The position numbers and the translations under genes are program-made. 64,000 nt of DNA. It comes from Acinetobacter calcoaceticus. Its GTDB lineage: Bacteria > Pseudomonadota > Gammaproteobacteria > Pseudomonadales > Moraxellaceae. Location of the stretch: NCBI RefSeq assembly GCF_004345325.1, contig NZ_SLVJ01000008.1, positions 80,690 to 144,689 on the forward strand, given 5' to 3'. Shown here piece by piece: positions 38,352 through 49,170 of this stretch. Within the stretch, counting starts at the first letter, position 1. Every line of letters starts with the position of its first letter. The notes under the pieces were generated by a model. That model did no database searches. It saw only the letters and a program-made list of their open reading frames with translations, and was not told the origin of the DNA.

Positions 38352-38601
38352 GACATGCCTCCGAGTAGAGTTGTGTTAATTATCTGTGGCAAGAATGCAA
38401 AAAAAAAAGTATTCCGACCATTGAAATTTTGTTAATAATACCAATTGCAGTTACATTTTGTCATAATTAAATCAATGAATTGCAAATTGTACCATCATAA
38501 TTCATACACAGTTGGCGTTTGGACATTCCTTATTGGTCCGACTCCGATTAAGATTACAGCATACATGATTAAATTATTATATTGATATTAGGGACTGTTC
38601 T

Positions 38602-39513
38602 ATGTCATCGCAAAAACAGAAGCAACCTCTATTAAAAAAAATCACTAAAGGTCTTACTGTAGGATCAGTCATTACAGGTAGCACATTCTTGCATGGTCCA
38701 CCTGTATTGGCACTGGGTTTTACCAAGTTATTTAAACAGTCAGCAAAAATAGATGCAACCAATATTAATCTGGCTAATCACTGGTTGTCAGTAAATAATT
38801 GGTTGATTGAACACGCGCTTCCAGAATTGCAATGGGATATTACGGTTGCACCGGATTTAGATCTCAGTTTACAAGGTCGTTACTTGATGACCTGCAATCA
38901 TCAAAGTTGGGTTGATACGACTGTAAATCAATACTTTGGCTTGACCCGCATGCCATTGACTCGATTTTTTACTAAATGGGAATTGATGTTTATCCCCTTT
39001 GTCGGCCAGGCCTTTAAAATTTTAGGCTTCCCGATGATGAAGCGCCACAGCAAAGCTCAAATTGCAAAAAATCCCGAACTAAAAAATAGAGATCTTGAAG
39101 AAGCGCGTCGCGCATGCCAACAATTACTCAGTCAACCCTTTACCTTGCTTAACTATTTAGAAGGGACTCGCTTCACTGCGGAAAAACATGCCCAGCAGCA
39201 ATCCCCTTATCAGCACCTACTGAAACCTAAAGCAGGCGGGCTGGCTTTAGCCCTAGATATCTTAGGTGAAAATATTGATGCTTTGGTGGACATGACCATT
39301 GTTTATCCAGATGGAGCACCTGAATACCATGACTTCTGGTTGGGTGATGTCAATCGAATTGCAGTCCATCTGCGTAAAATTGATATCCCAACTTGGGTAA
39401 AGAGTGGCAGTTATGAAGACGATGCAGAATATCGACAACGCTTTCAACATTGGGTCGATCAACTCTGGGTTGAAAAAGATCAATTGATTGAATCGATCAA
39501 GCAAAATTACTGA
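38602..39513 (+). CDS. PlsC-like acyltransferase (YihG type)
   Basis: A 303-residue membrane-associated glycerolipid acyltransferase. The catalytic H(X)4D motif is NHQSWVDT (about 115), followed by the acceptor-binding EGTRFT block (about 197) and the hydrophobic TKWELMFIPFVGQAFKILGFPMMKR segment. This layout and length fit the YihG/YihG-like branch rather than housekeeping PlsC. It is an inner membrane enzyme acylating lysophosphatidate or a related lipid; the exact substrate is inferred. Confidence 0.88.
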   Translation: MSSQKQKQPLLKKITKGLTVGSVITGSTFLHGPPVLALGFTKLFKQSAKIDATNINLANHWLSVNNWLIEHALPELQWDITVAPDLDLSLQGRYLMTCNHQSWVDTTVNQYFGLTRMPLTRFFTKWELMFIPFVGQAFKILGFPMMKRHSKAQIAKNPELKNRDLEEARRACQQLLSQPFTLLNYLEGTRFTAEKHAQQQSPYQHLLKPKAGGLALALDILGENIDALVDMTIVYPDGAPEYHDFWLGDVNRIAVHLRKIDIPTWVKSGSYEDDAEYRQRFQHWVDQLWVEKDQLIESIKQNY

Positions 39514-39600
39514 TCGATACTATTGCATATACATCTGAGTGAAGTACTCAAATGCGGATGCAGAACTTTATTATAAAATTTAAACACTTCAAGGGTGTAT

Positions 39601-40647
39601 ATGTCTGAATCTCAACATAAAGCACGTCACTTTAGACCAGTACGTCATGACACGTTGGCATGGAAACTGTTTTTAATATATGACATTTTCATGATGCTCA
39701 TCATCGTTGTAAATTTATTTTGCCTATCCGCAAATGCAATTTTAATGAGTAATTTTTCCAATTGGTTATTTGATTTAATACAACTGGATCAAGCACTGTT
39801 GTTTTATAAATCTGACTTATATCCTTGGGTTGTTAAAACTGAAAGTTGGTTTATCACATTCCTTATTGCAGAACTGATGCTGCGCTGGGGCATTGCTATC
39901 TTGCGTAAACATCACCAACGCTGGTTCTTTTTCCCCTTTATCCATTGGTATGAAGTTTTAGCGATTATCCCTGTATTACGTTTTCTTCGATTATTTCGCG
40001 CTGGTGTTATCGCCTATAGACTACATGAAATGGGCTATACCGTTATTCCAGAAAACATGCAGAAAAAATTAAAATTTTATTATGGTGTGATCATGGAGGA
40101 ACTCTCTGATCGTGTAGTCGTGACCGTAATTGATGGAGCTCGCTATGAACTCGATAACAGTTCCAGTCACAAAAAAATCATTCACGACTTGGTCGATCAC
40201 CATCGACAACTCTTAGCCCGAGCTTTGGCAGAGGTCTTACAAGAAAGTCTAGCCACCGAACTTAAGATACAACAACAGACGATTTCGCACAGTGTGGGCC
40301 AAGTGGTCAATCAAGCCATCGCCGATACGCCAGAGTTGACGCAAATATTGAGAAAACTACCCATCGTCGGCGGCATACTGGAAAACCAGATCCAAAGTAT
40401 CGGCCAACGCCTAGGTGAAAATATTAGTTTAGGTCTCATCCAACCTTTAACTTCTGGCAGCGTGCAACAACCCAATCAGATCTACCAGCTCATCAGCGAA
40501 AAAATAAGCACAATTAACATTGAAAATCAAACACTTGAACAATTAGTAGAATCTGCAGTCTATGAAAGTTTAGCTTCAATTCGGAAACAGGTTAAAATCA
40601 AACAATGGCAAATCGAACTCAATAAAAGTGTAGCAGCTAAAGATTAA
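39601..40647 (+). CDS. Membrane protein with a voltage-sensor-like S4 segment, function unknown
   Basis: About 348 residues with a membrane N-terminal half and a soluble C-terminal half. Hydrophobic segments lie near 25-48, 80-100, and 112-135, the last followed by IPVLRFLRLFRAGVIAYRL, in which Arg recurs every third residue as in the S4 helix of voltage-gated channels. No pore (TVGYG-like) motif is visible, and the rest (about 150-348) is predicted helical and Gln rich. The start is the ATG 39601 behind AAGGG; a GTG lies two codons before. I cannot name it. It could be a sensor or an ion-conductance regulator, but the S4 resemblance may be superficial. Confidence 0.75.
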   Translation: MSESQHKARHFRPVRHDTLAWKLFLIYDIFMMLIIVVNLFCLSANAILMSNFSNWLFDLIQLDQALLFYKSDLYPWVVKTESWFITFLIAELMLRWGIAILRKHHQRWFFFPFIHWYEVLAIIPVLRFLRLFRAGVIAYRLHEMGYTVIPENMQKKLKFYYGVIMEELSDRVVVTVIDGARYELDNSSSHKKIIHDLVDHHRQLLARALAEVLQESLATELKIQQQTISHSVGQVVNQAIADTPELTQILRKLPIVGGILENQIQSIGQRLGENISLGLIQPLTSGSVQQPNQIYQLISEKISTINIENQTLEQLVESAVYESLASIRKQVKIKQWQIELNKSVAAKD

Positions 40648-40768
40648 CCAATTCATTGAAAATATTTGTATCTTTGCTAGAGAATTCACTCATTTTGTTC
40701 TAGGATTTGCTCTATTTCGTCTTTTAATCCGATATTGCTATAAAATCGGATCTCCTTAAGGAATAACT

Positions 40769-41506
40769 ATGGCTGATATACGGATCACCGGCAGAATGGT
40801 TAATTTTACCAGATTAACCTTTGACACGCATGATCATGATGCCATCCGTCAACAGCTGTCTCAAATGTTGAAAGAAGCATCTTATCAAGGTGCACTCGTC
40901 ATTATTGATACGACTGTGGAACAAGAATTAATCGCCCTCATCCAGCTTTTAATCAGTTTAGATTTACAACCCATGGCCGTTATCGATGGTTTATTGGGGG
41001 ATCAAGCTCGCGCAATTCAATTTCCAGTGATCGCAGCAGACCGTCCTTTGCAGCGGATTAAAGCAACCCGCGAACAAGTGACTGAGGCCCCTGTTGTGGC
41101 TGTAGACAGTAATTTAGATACAGCGCAACCTGATCAAAAGAATATGGCCTTTAAGCCACATGCGAATAGCCATTTAACGTCATATCACGATGAAATCTTA
41201 AGAACAGGTCAATGTCTGGTTCAAGATCATGGCGATATTATCGTGAACGCTGGCATTAATAGTGGTTCTGAAGTGATCGCTTCAGGAAATATACATGTCT
41301 ATGGCAGTGTCCGTGGTAGAGTAATTGCGGGTGCAAGTGGCAATTCAACTGCTCGTATTTTTTGTCATTCGTTGGAGGCTGAATTGGTTTCCATCGCGGG
41401 AACCTACTGTGTCGCAGATGATATTCCTGAACACATGATTAAAAAAGCGGTACATATTTATTTAAATGATCAACAAGAGCTCGAATTTCAAGCTCTGCAG
41501 TTTTAG
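40769..41506 (+). CDS. minC: Septum site-determining protein MinC
   Basis: The division inhibitor that blocks FtsZ rings near the cell poles when bound to MinD. The N-terminal FtsZ-binding domain (about 1-110) is joined by a variable linker to the C-terminal beta-helix (about 135-245), which has the family pattern [39 protein letters not shown] in spaced form. The length of 245 residues is normal. A hairpin (ATCCGAT 40727-40733 with ATCGGAT 40745-40751) precedes the ribosome site AAGGAA. It heads the minCDE operon. Confidence 0.95.
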   Translation: MADIRITGRMVNFTRLTFDTHDHDAIRQQLSQMLKEASYQGALVIIDTTVEQELIALIQLLISLDLQPMAVIDGLLGDQARAIQFPVIAADRPLQRIKATREQVTEAPVVAVDSNLDTAQPDQKNMAFKPHANSHLTSYHDEILRTGQCLVQDHGDIIVNAGINSGSEVIASGNIHVYGSVRGRVIAGASGNSTARIFCHSLEAELVSIAGTYCVADDIPEHMIKKAVHIYLNDQQELEFQALQF

Positions 41507-41571
41507 TGTATAAATTAATCACCATAAGAACCCGTATAACGGGAAAATGAACCATAACAGGAGTGGATTCG

Positions 41572-42384
41572 GTGGCCAAAATTGTTGTCGTTACATCAGG
41601 CAAAGGTGGGGTAGGTAAAACTACGACAAGTGCATCATTTGCAACAGGTTTAGCCCTACGCGGTCATAAAACTGTTGTGATTGACTTTGATGTAGGTTTG
41701 CGTAATTTAGATTTAATCATGGGCTGTGAACGCCGAGTCGTTTATGACTTTGTCAATGTTTTAAATAACGAAGCTCGATTACAACAAGCACTTATTCGTG
41801 ATAAAGATATTGAGAACCTCTATATATTACCTGCATCGCAAACTCGTGATAAGGACGCGCTCACTGATGAAGGTGTAGCACGTGTTATGGATGAGCTTTC
41901 ACAAGAATTTGACTATATTATTTGTGATTCTCCAGCGGGCATTGAACGTGGTGCTATTTTAGCAATGTACCATGCTGATGAAGCGATTATTGTGACCAAT
42001 CCTGAGATTTCCTCAGTACGTGACTCTGACCGCATCATCGGTATGTTAGACAGTAAGACTAAAAAAGTAGAACAGAACGAAGGACGTATTCGTAAACATT
42101 TATGTATCACACGTTTTAATCCAGAACGTGCAGATAAACAAGAAATGTTGACCATTGAAGATATTTCAAAAGATATTCTTCGCGTTCCGACTTTAGGTGT
42201 TATACCCGAATGTCCAAGCGTACTACAGGCGTCCAATGAGGGTAAACCTGTAATTCTTTATACAGATGCAAGCGCAGGTCAAGCCTATGATGACCTCGTT
42301 GCTCGCTTCCTCGGTGAAGAACGCCCTTATCGTCATATTACAGTGAAACCTAAAGGTTGGTTAGCACGGTTATTTGGAGCGTAA
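41572..42384 (+). CDS. minD: Septum site-determining ATPase MinD
   Basis: The membrane-binding ATPase that oscillates with MinE and recruits MinC. The deviant Walker A is GKGGVGKT near residues 10-17, Walker B-like DYIICDSPAGIE is near 120, and the C-terminal amphipathic helix GWLARLFGA binds the membrane. I start at GTG 41572 (MAKIVVVTSGKGG), because AGGAG lies 8 bp upstream and family members begin there. The in-frame GTG at 41563 overlaps that site. minE begins 2 bp after the stop. Confidence 0.97.
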   Translation: MAKIVVVTSGKGGVGKTTTSASFATGLALRGHKTVVIDFDVGLRNLDLIMGCERRVVYDFVNVLNNEARLQQALIRDKDIENLYILPASQTRDKDALTDEGVARVMDELSQEFDYIICDSPAGIERGAILAMYHADEAIIVTNPEISSVRDSDRIIGMLDSKTKKVEQNEGRIRKHLCITRFNPERADKQEMLTIEDISKDILRVPTLGVIPECPSVLQASNEGKPVILYTDASAGQAYDDLVARFLGEERPYRHITVKPKGWLARLFGA

Positions 42385-42386
42385 AG

Positions 42387-42659
42387 ATGGCAGGATTTTG
42401 GAGTAAACTTTTTAGCAGTGATGACAAACCTACAAGTGCTCAAACGGCAAAAGATCGTTTGAAAGTCATTGTTGCCTCAGAGCAAGGTTTGGGTAAACGC
42501 CTGAGCCAAGACAAAATTGATCAAATGAAAAAAGAAATCATGCAAGTGGTGAATCGTTATGTTCGCGGTGTGGATGAACAGCATATTCAAATGTCTGTGC
42601 GTTCAGAAGCAAATATTGAAATGCTTGAAATGAATATCAATTTACCTGAAGAACGATAA
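42387..42659 (+). CDS. minE: Cell division topological specificity factor MinE
   Basis: A 90-residue partner of MinD that stimulates its ATPase and restricts MinCD to the poles. The N-terminal membrane-targeting and MinD-binding part is MAGFWSKLFSSDDKPTSAQTAKDRLKVIVASEQG in broken form; the C-terminal dimerisation part ends in NIEMLEMNINLPE. The ATG at 42387 is 2 bp after minD and has AAAG upstream. A strong terminator closes the operon. Confidence 0.97.
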   Translation: MAGFWSKLFSSDDKPTSAQTAKDRLKVIVASEQGLGKRLSQDKIDQMKKEIMQVVNRYVRGVDEQHIQMSVRSEANIEMLEMNINLPEER

Positions 42660-42691
42660 TGCCATAATTGATTAGTCAATTGCATAGATTC

Positions 42692-42730
42692 AAGGCAAAA
42701 TAGCACAAGTTATTTTGCCTTTTATTTTTG
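42692..42730 (+). terminator. Intrinsic terminator of minCDE
   Basis: AAGGCAAAATA (42692-42702) and TATTTTGCCTT (42711-42721) pair perfectly around 8 nt, followed by TTATTTTTG. Confidence 0.88.
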
Positions 42731-42759
42731 AAGGGCTTTTATATAAAGGAGACACCGTT

Positions 42760-43044
42760 ATGGCTTTTTCACAGCCAGCAACGTTCAATGAAGAATGGTC
42801 AGATGAGCGTGTATTTGCCTATCTTAAGCAACTGCCTCCAAATGGTGAAAATGCTGATTTCCATGTGCTTTATCATGCTTTTAAGCATATGCGCCCACTA
42901 GATTATCAACGTTTATTGACCCAATTTATTGCAGATGGCCGCGATCTGAATGCAAAAAATGCACAAGAGCAACGTATTCATGATGTGATTGCAGCCTTCC
43001 CAAGACAACGTGAAGAATTCTTAGCTGTGTTAGCACAGTTCTAA
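42760..43044 (+). CDS. PA4642-like conserved protein of unknown function
   Basis: A 94-residue soluble protein resembling Pseudomonas PA4642: the pattern SDERVFAYLKQLPPNGENADFHVLYHAFK in broken form, then RPLDYQRLLTQFIADGRDLNAKNAQ. I start at ATG 42760, with GGAGA 9 bp upstream; the frame continues upstream to 42715, but that part is the minE terminator. No function is known. It is transcribed alone. Confidence 0.85.
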   Translation: MAFSQPATFNEEWSDERVFAYLKQLPPNGENADFHVLYHAFKHMRPLDYQRLLTQFIADGRDLNAKNAQEQRIHDVIAAFPRQREEFLAVLAQF

Positions 43045-43081
43045 TTAGCAAATAAAGATCAAAATTAAACGCTGTATCAAG

Positions 43082-43108
43082 CTCCTACAACATTTGCTGC
43101 TGTAGGAG
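43082..43108. terminator. Possible bidirectional terminator hairpin
   Basis: CTCCTACA (43082-43089) pairs with TGTAGGAG (43101-43108) between two convergent genes. Neither side has a close T run, so it is a weak candidate. Confidence 0.4.
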
Positions 43109-43115
43109 TTGCAGT

Positions 43116-43499
43116 TTAGATCATCATCGGTGTACACAGTTCTATTAAAAAGCCATTGATATCTTCCACATAGGCAATGGACTGCCCCCAAGGCATTTTT
43201 TCGATCGGCTGAATCTCTTTGGCGCCCGCCTGTTTGGCTTGACGTAAATCTTGTTCCAATTGATCTGTTACAAACGCCAACTCAAAGTTAGGGGATTGTG
43301 CATTAGCACGTTGTGGTTTTTTACCCAATGAACGTATCAGCTCAAATGAACTGAGTGCAATGGTGGTTTGCCCACTCTCTAATTCAGCATAATCACCTTG
43401 CTCGTGTTGGAATTTTAGTTCAAAGCCAAATGCATTTTTATAAAATTGCGCCGTTTTTTTTACATCTTCGACGTATAAAATCGTATAAGCAAATCTCAT
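43116..43499 (-). CDS. VOC-family (glyoxalase-like) protein
   Basis: A 127-residue protein of the vicinal oxygen chelate fold: two beta-alpha-beta-beta-beta modules with YVEDVKKTAQFYKNAFGFELKF in broken form at the start and WGQSIAYVEDINGFLIELCTP at the end. The Glu of FLIELCTP and a possible metal ligand near the start are consistent with a metal site, but the family covers glyoxalase, dioxygenase and resistance functions that cannot be separated by sequence here. Stands alone, convergent with the preceding gene. Confidence 0.85.
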   Translation of the reverse strand: MRFAYTILYVEDVKKTAQFYKNAFGFELKFQHEQGDYAELESGQTTIALSSFELIRSLGKKPQRANAQSPNFELAFVTDQLEQDLRQAKQAGAKEIQPIEKMPWGQSIAYVEDINGFLIELCTPMMI

Positions 43500-44107
43500 T
43501 GTTTCACCATCTCCACAGTAAACCGTATCGTAAATTTAAAAAATTATTTTAAGAAACACACTTATCCCTAGAGTTAAAATATTTCTTATCCGAAAAACAA
43601 TGCAAAATCATAGATTAAAACAATATCAGTGACCACCCTAAGTATATGAAAATTGTTATTTTTTTATTAGTATGGATTTATTATCATTTAAATTCAGTTT
43701 ATTAACCTAAAAATACCAACACTGCTGTTGAACAGCATGTTGTAGATCAAAACTTCACCACAAACCTATAGTGTAATAAATATACTGAAAATTCAATCTA
43801 AAAATTTTAACACTTTCGTCAACACCACAACTGATTCATTTAAACCTTAAACTCACCAAAATCCGAACCTCAACACCACACCGAACACTATAAATATGTT
43901 TGGATTGAGTCAAAGCCCGCATTCACATTTATTCTAGACTGTCACAACAGGTTAATTTTAATTTCAATCTATTGTTTTAGCACATACGGTCATCAGTTTG
44001 TCCGCTTTGCATATCAACTGGCACCATCAACACAGAACTGTCACGATGCATTACAACTATTGCAGACATTTTACAAATGACTCCCGGTCAATAGCAAAAG
44101 ATCCACT
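43500..44107. other. AT-rich spacer before ftsK, no gene seen
   Basis: About 600 bp of very AT-rich sequence between the VOC gene and ftsK. No reading frame has a ribosome site and protein-like composition. There is no tRNA. The only clear feature is the orphan terminator at its right end (44108-44146). Confidence 0.6.
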
Positions 44108-44146
44108 AAGGTTTCGGATATAAGCCTTTAATTTTTAGTTTTTTTA
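44108..44146 (+). terminator. Orphan plus-strand terminator-like hairpin
   Basis: AAGGTTT (44108-44114) pairs with AAGCCTT (44122-44128), one G-T wobble, 7-nt loop, followed by TAATTTTTAGTTTTTTTA. No plus-strand gene precedes it for over 600 bp, so it could end a small RNA or be chance. Confidence 0.35.
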
Positions 44147-44234
44147 TATGATTGCCGCAATAAAATGAATTGTAACTTGGCGTTGTATTAACCACTGCAG
44201 TTCAATCATTCAATAAAACTCGACACCAAGATCT

Positions 44235-44275
44235 GATAAAACAAAACCTCTACTAGAAACTAGCAGAGGTTTTGT
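44235..44275 (-). terminator. Intrinsic terminator of ftsK
   Basis: ACAAAACCTCT (44241-44251) pairs perfectly with AGAGGTTTTGT (44265-44275). Read on the minus strand it is followed by TTTTATC, about 37 bp after the ftsK stop. Confidence 0.8.
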
Positions 44276-44311
44276 TGTATCAGCCTTAGCTATGCATCAA
44301 TAAAGCAGGTC

Positions 44312-47300
44312 TTAAACTAAAATATCTCGCTTACCATTGGCACCCATACCACTGACGATGCCGTTTTCTTCCATCTGATCAATAATACGTGCTGCACGGT
44401 TATAGCCAAGACTAAACTTACGCTGTAACGATGAGGTTGATGCTTTACGTGTTTCTAAAACAAAGGCCACACATTGATCGTACAAAGCATCGCGATCTGA
44501 ACCACCATCACCATCCTCAAAACCACGTGGTGCAGATTCCTCATCAAATGGAGTCAGGATTTCATCGACATAATCAGGTTCACCGCGTTCACGCCATGCA
44601 TCACAGATTCGATTGACTTCATCGTCAGAAATAAAGGCACCGTGCACACGTTCAGGCTCGATCTTACCCGGTCCTAAAAATAGCATGTCACCATGCCCTA
44701 ACAAGTCTTCTGCCCCACCAGCATCCAAAATCGTTCTGGAGTCAATCTTACTGTTGACACGTAATGCAACCCGAGTCGGAATATTGGCTTTAATCAAACC
44801 CGTAATCACATCCACAGAGGGACGCTGGGTAGCGAGCAGTAGATGGATCCCTGCCGCACGAGATTTCTGCGCCAAACGCGTGATCATTTCCTCTGCTTTT
44901 TTACCGACTTGCATGATCATGTCTGCGAACTCATCCGCAACAATCACAATACTCGGTAATGGAGTCAAACGAGGCGCACGTTGCTGAGTCGCAGAATCTG
45001 TTGGCTTCCAAGTTGGATCAATCAAGTCTTCGCCATTGGCAATCGCTTCATCTACTTTGCGGTTATAGTCAGAGATCTTACGAATTTTAAGGAAAGACAT
45101 CAGTTTATAACGGCGTTCCATCTCGTTCACACACCAGTTCAACGCACTGACCGCATCCTTCATGTCCGTCACCACTGGGGTCAGTAGATGCGGAATATCA
45201 TTGTAGTTGGCCAATTCGAGCTGTTTAGGATCGATTAAGATCAGACGCAATTGATCTGGAGTGTATTTGAGTAGCATCGATAAAATCATGGCATTGACTG
45301 CAACAGATTTACCCGAACCGGTGGTTCCCGCGACCAACATATGCGGCGCTTTGGCCAAATCGGCAAGGACGGGGTTACCTGAGATATCTTTACCCATAGC
45401 CATGGATATCAAGGCGTTGGGATCACGATACTCTGGGGTGTCTAACAGTTCGATCAAACGCACCATTTCACGTGCACTGTTTGGTACTTCTACACCGATA
45501 TAGGGTTTACCCGGAATCACTTCAACTACACGGACTGAAGCCATGGACATTGAACGTGCCAAGTCACGTGAAATATTGGTCACTTTGGACGCTTTAACCC
45601 CAGGGGCAAGATCCAGCTCAAAGCGAGTCACCACTGGACCCGGTTGCGCCTCAATCACTTTGGCTTTGACATTGAATTCTTGTAATTTGATTTCAAGTAA
45701 TTCAGACAATCGTGCCAATTGTTCTGCAGTGAAATTCACTTTTTTGTTCGGATCAACTTTATCGAGCAGATCCACGTCAGGCAAGGTCGGTAAATCACGG
45801 CGTTTATGTGCCACTTGCATGGCTCTAGACATCGGACGACCAGAAGCATCAGTCAATGGTGCATCAAAGTCAAAATCTTCGTTAGAATCAGTTTGATCTG
45901 CATCACCATCGGCTGGACCAGCCGTTTCTAACCAAGCATCTCTAAAGGCATCTTTATTCGTTGCAACACGCTGTTTTTCTTCATCACTGATACTCGCGGT
46001 ATGCGTCTGTGTATCTGCGCTCTGTGTAGCTCTGCTGATCGTATTACTGTATGTATCACTGTTATCTACTGCATTAATGATTGGACTCTGAACTGCTGCA
46101 ACACCTGCAATACTGGTTGCAATAGGCGCGGCCACAAATGCAGAAGATTGCGCATACCCAGTGGTTCGTGGTTCAGGGTTAGACTCAGGTACTACAGGGC
46201 TTACAGCTTGCTGACGAGCATCTGTGGTCGGTGAATGAGTCTGGCGCTGTTGTGCTGAATCTTGTTCAGCCAAAAATGCCAGCTCATCGAGTTCAGCTGC
46301 AAGTTTATTCTGTAGATCACTGGCTTGATCATCGACTGCGCTGACCACATCTTGTTGTTGAAATGGACGATGTATATCCGTTGCTGTTTGACCTTGAGGG
46401 ACCACTGAGAGCAATTCATCAAAGACCAGATCATTGTCCCAATCTAAACCCTTTTGATCATGCGTCTGTATATTGGCACTTTGCGTCGCATCAAAATTTG
46501 CGCCAGTTTGCTGTTGAACTGGCTGACTGCCTCTAAGCTCATCATCCTGAGCGGCTCTAAGCAATGCATCGATATCGCTCTTGTGGTCACTCTGCTGCTG
46601 TAAAGCTTTCCACACTTCACCTGTAGGGACGACGCGCTGCGTATCTTGTTCAAGTTGATGGGCACGTGCAAGCGTTGCTTCAAATTCAACATCATCAATG
46701 ACCGGTGGAACTTGCTTATTTGACTGTTTGTTTGACTGCTGTGACAGCATGTCATTAAACAAACGCTGCGCTGCAGGATCATCGACTTCGCTTTGATCTA
46801 CAATTGGATGTTTCTCAATATCTTCAGCATGTTGTGCTGGTGTTGCGTCATCCGCGGCAATGGGCGGTCTGGCTTTGCTTTTTTGAGTAACGGCTTGTGC
46901 AGTACGATCGTAAGCAGACTCACTTTCAGGAACATTTTTATAAAATAATTCTTGCAGATAAGCAGGTGTGGCTTTTAGGGTGGCCCAGGTTTTGTTCCAC
47001 TGAATTCCAAATGCCAGAGTAAACAGCACCAACCACAACGCAACCAAGAAGATCACAGCCCCATAGATGCTCAACAACTGCGATAGACTTTGGCCTAATT
47101 CGTAGCCAATAATGCCACCTGAAGCATTGTCTAAAGTATCAGCCGGAACATTCCATAACAAATACAGTAAACTTGAGCTGGTTAAGATGATAAAAAACTT
47201 GGCTGCATAGCGAAATGGACGACTGAGAAAACTTCTCGGCCACCATACTTGTATGGCTTCAAAAAAGATCAAGATCGGGATGAGCAAACTCGCCCACCCC

Positions 47301-47503
47301 AGGAAACCAAACAGTAAATCTGCAATCCATGCACCTGCGACACCGCTGGCATTGGATACTTGTTGAGTATCACTTGAAATATGCATCCAACCTGGATCAA
47401 ATGGTGTGTAGGTCACTGTTGCGAGGAACAGGTATATACCAAATGAAATCAAGAAGATTGTGATTAAAAAGCGCTGTGCATAAACACTTGACACCGCAGT
47501 CAT
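44312..47503 (-). CDS. ftsK: DNA translocase FtsK
   Basis: The septal DNA pump that clears chromosomes from the division site and activates XerCD. The N terminus has four to five membrane helices (about 10-190). A long low-complexity linker rich in Gln, Asp and Ala (about 200-560) follows. The motor domain has Walker A GTTGSGKS near residue 725, Walker B IVIVADEFADM, and ATQRPSVDVITGLIKANIPTR in broken form. The C-terminal gamma winged helix that reads KOPS sequences (SSLQRKFSLGYNRAARIIDQME, broken here as SLQRKF...RAARIIDQME) is present. The length of 1063 residues is normal for a linker-containing FtsK. It is divergent from trxB. Confidence 0.97.
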   Translation of the reverse strand: MTAVSSVYAQRFLITIFLISFGIYLFLATVTYTPFDPGWMHISSDTQQVSNASGVAGAWIADLLFGFLGWASLLIPILIFFEAIQVWWPRSFLSRPFRYAAKFFIILTSSSLLYLLWNVPADTLDNASGGIIGYELGQSLSQLLSIYGAVIFLVALWLVLFTLAFGIQWNKTWATLKATPAYLQELFYKNVPESESAYDRTAQAVTQKSKARPPIAADDATPAQHAEDIEKHPIVDQSEVDDPAAQRLFNDMLSQQSNKQSNKQVPPVIDDVEFEATLARAHQLEQDTQRVVPTGEVWKALQQQSDHKSDIDALLRAAQDDELRGSQPVQQQTGANFDATQSANIQTHDQKGLDWDNDLVFDELLSVVPQGQTATDIHRPFQQQDVVSAVDDQASDLQNKLAAELDELAFLAEQDSAQQRQTHSPTTDARQQAVSPVVPESNPEPRTTGYAQSSAFVAAPIATSIAGVAAVQSPIINAVDNSDTYSNTISRATQSADTQTHTASISDEEKQRVATNKDAFRDAWLETAGPADGDADQTDSNEDFDFDAPLTDASGRPMSRAMQVAHKRRDLPTLPDVDLLDKVDPNKKVNFTAEQLARLSELLEIKLQEFNVKAKVIEAQPGPVVTRFELDLAPGVKASKVTNISRDLARSMSMASVRVVEVIPGKPYIGVEVPNSAREMVRLIELLDTPEYRDPNALISMAMGKDISGNPVLADLAKAPHMLVAGTTGSGKSVAVNAMILSMLLKYTPDQLRLILIDPKQLELANYNDIPHLLTPVVTDMKDAVSALNWCVNEMERRYKLMSFLKIRKISDYNRKVDEAIANGEDLIDPTWKPTDSATQQRAPRLTPLPSIVIVADEFADMIMQVGKKAEEMITRLAQKSRAAGIHLLLATQRPSVDVITGLIKANIPTRVALRVNSKIDSRTILDAGGAEDLLGHGDMLFLGPGKIEPERVHGAFISDDEVNRICDAWRERGEPDYVDEILTPFDEESAPRGFEDGDGGSDRDALYDQCVAFVLETRKASTSSLQRKFSLGYNRAARIIDQMEENGIVSGMGANGKRDILV

Positions 47504-47763
47504 AGACTATCCTGTTGGCAATGATTCATTAATGTTGTTTTGTTGATGCGAATCGCTATCTTCAAAGCTGAAAATCTTTATATTATGCACCTGTTATCAA
47601 AAAAAAGATGCATGATTATTTAGCTGTGTTGTTAATCGTTTAAGTGCTAGGTGCATTGCACAATTCGATGCAATTGATCATTATTATCCGCATTGCCCCT
47701 TTCACCCTTCAGATTAAGTTTCACGTATAATTTTAGCAATTTCAGTTTTCTTGTTTTATATAA

Positions 47764-48735
<972 letters not shown>

Positions 48736-48799
48736 GTGTATGCCATATCAGCGATTGAGTGCTGAACGCAGTCAATTTAAATGTCGCTGATTCAAATAC

Positions 48800-48826
48800 A
48801 AGGCCTCTTAGGAGGCCTTTGTTTTG
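48800..48826 (+). terminator. Intrinsic terminator of trxB
   Basis: AAGGCCTC (48800-48807) and GAGGCCTT (48812-48819) pair perfectly around TTAG and are followed by TGTTTT. Confidence 0.85.
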
Positions 48827-48918
48827 GATGGTGTTTTAATCCACATTTGCACTTGCTTTCTATGCCCAATACGCTACCCTGCCCTGCTGAATGTAGAATT
48901 TCTACAGCGGCTTGATCT

Positions 48919-48996
48919 AGGCCATTAATTAGGCCATTGTTTTTAATTGTTTAGGTCTAAGCCAATGCCGATGTCTAAGTTGATGTCTAAGTCAAT
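48919..48996. repeat. Cluster of 12-bp direct repeats between trxB and rep
   Basis: Two tandem copies of a TAGGCCATTxxT 12-mer (48919-48942) are followed by three copies of GTCTAAGxxxAT (48955-48966, 48973-48984, 48985-48996). Between the first two copies of the latter is a 6-bp half unit. All units are 12 bp, so replication slippage probably made them. The remainder of the 435-bp gap 48736-49170 holds the trxB terminator and presumably the rep promoter, with nothing else I can name. Confidence 0.55.
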
Positions 48997-49170
48997 GTCA
49001 CGTCACGCTGAGTGTCGCGTGGGTATTGAATAAAGCTTCAGCACTATAAAATCAAATTTATGCTTTAAAATCTAAGCCTTGTCCAATCAATAATTGAAAA
49101 TGTCAGTAAAGGTTATGCAAGTCACATTCAGATGACTATAATCGAGCTCGAAAATGAGAGAGGAAGTACT

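Noticed and set aside
43500..44311. Possible dif site, tRNA or IS remnant in the long spacer before ftsK
   Set aside because: I looked for a dif-like 28-mer, a cloverleaf with a TTCGA-type arm and terminal inverted repeats with a transposase fragment; none is present.
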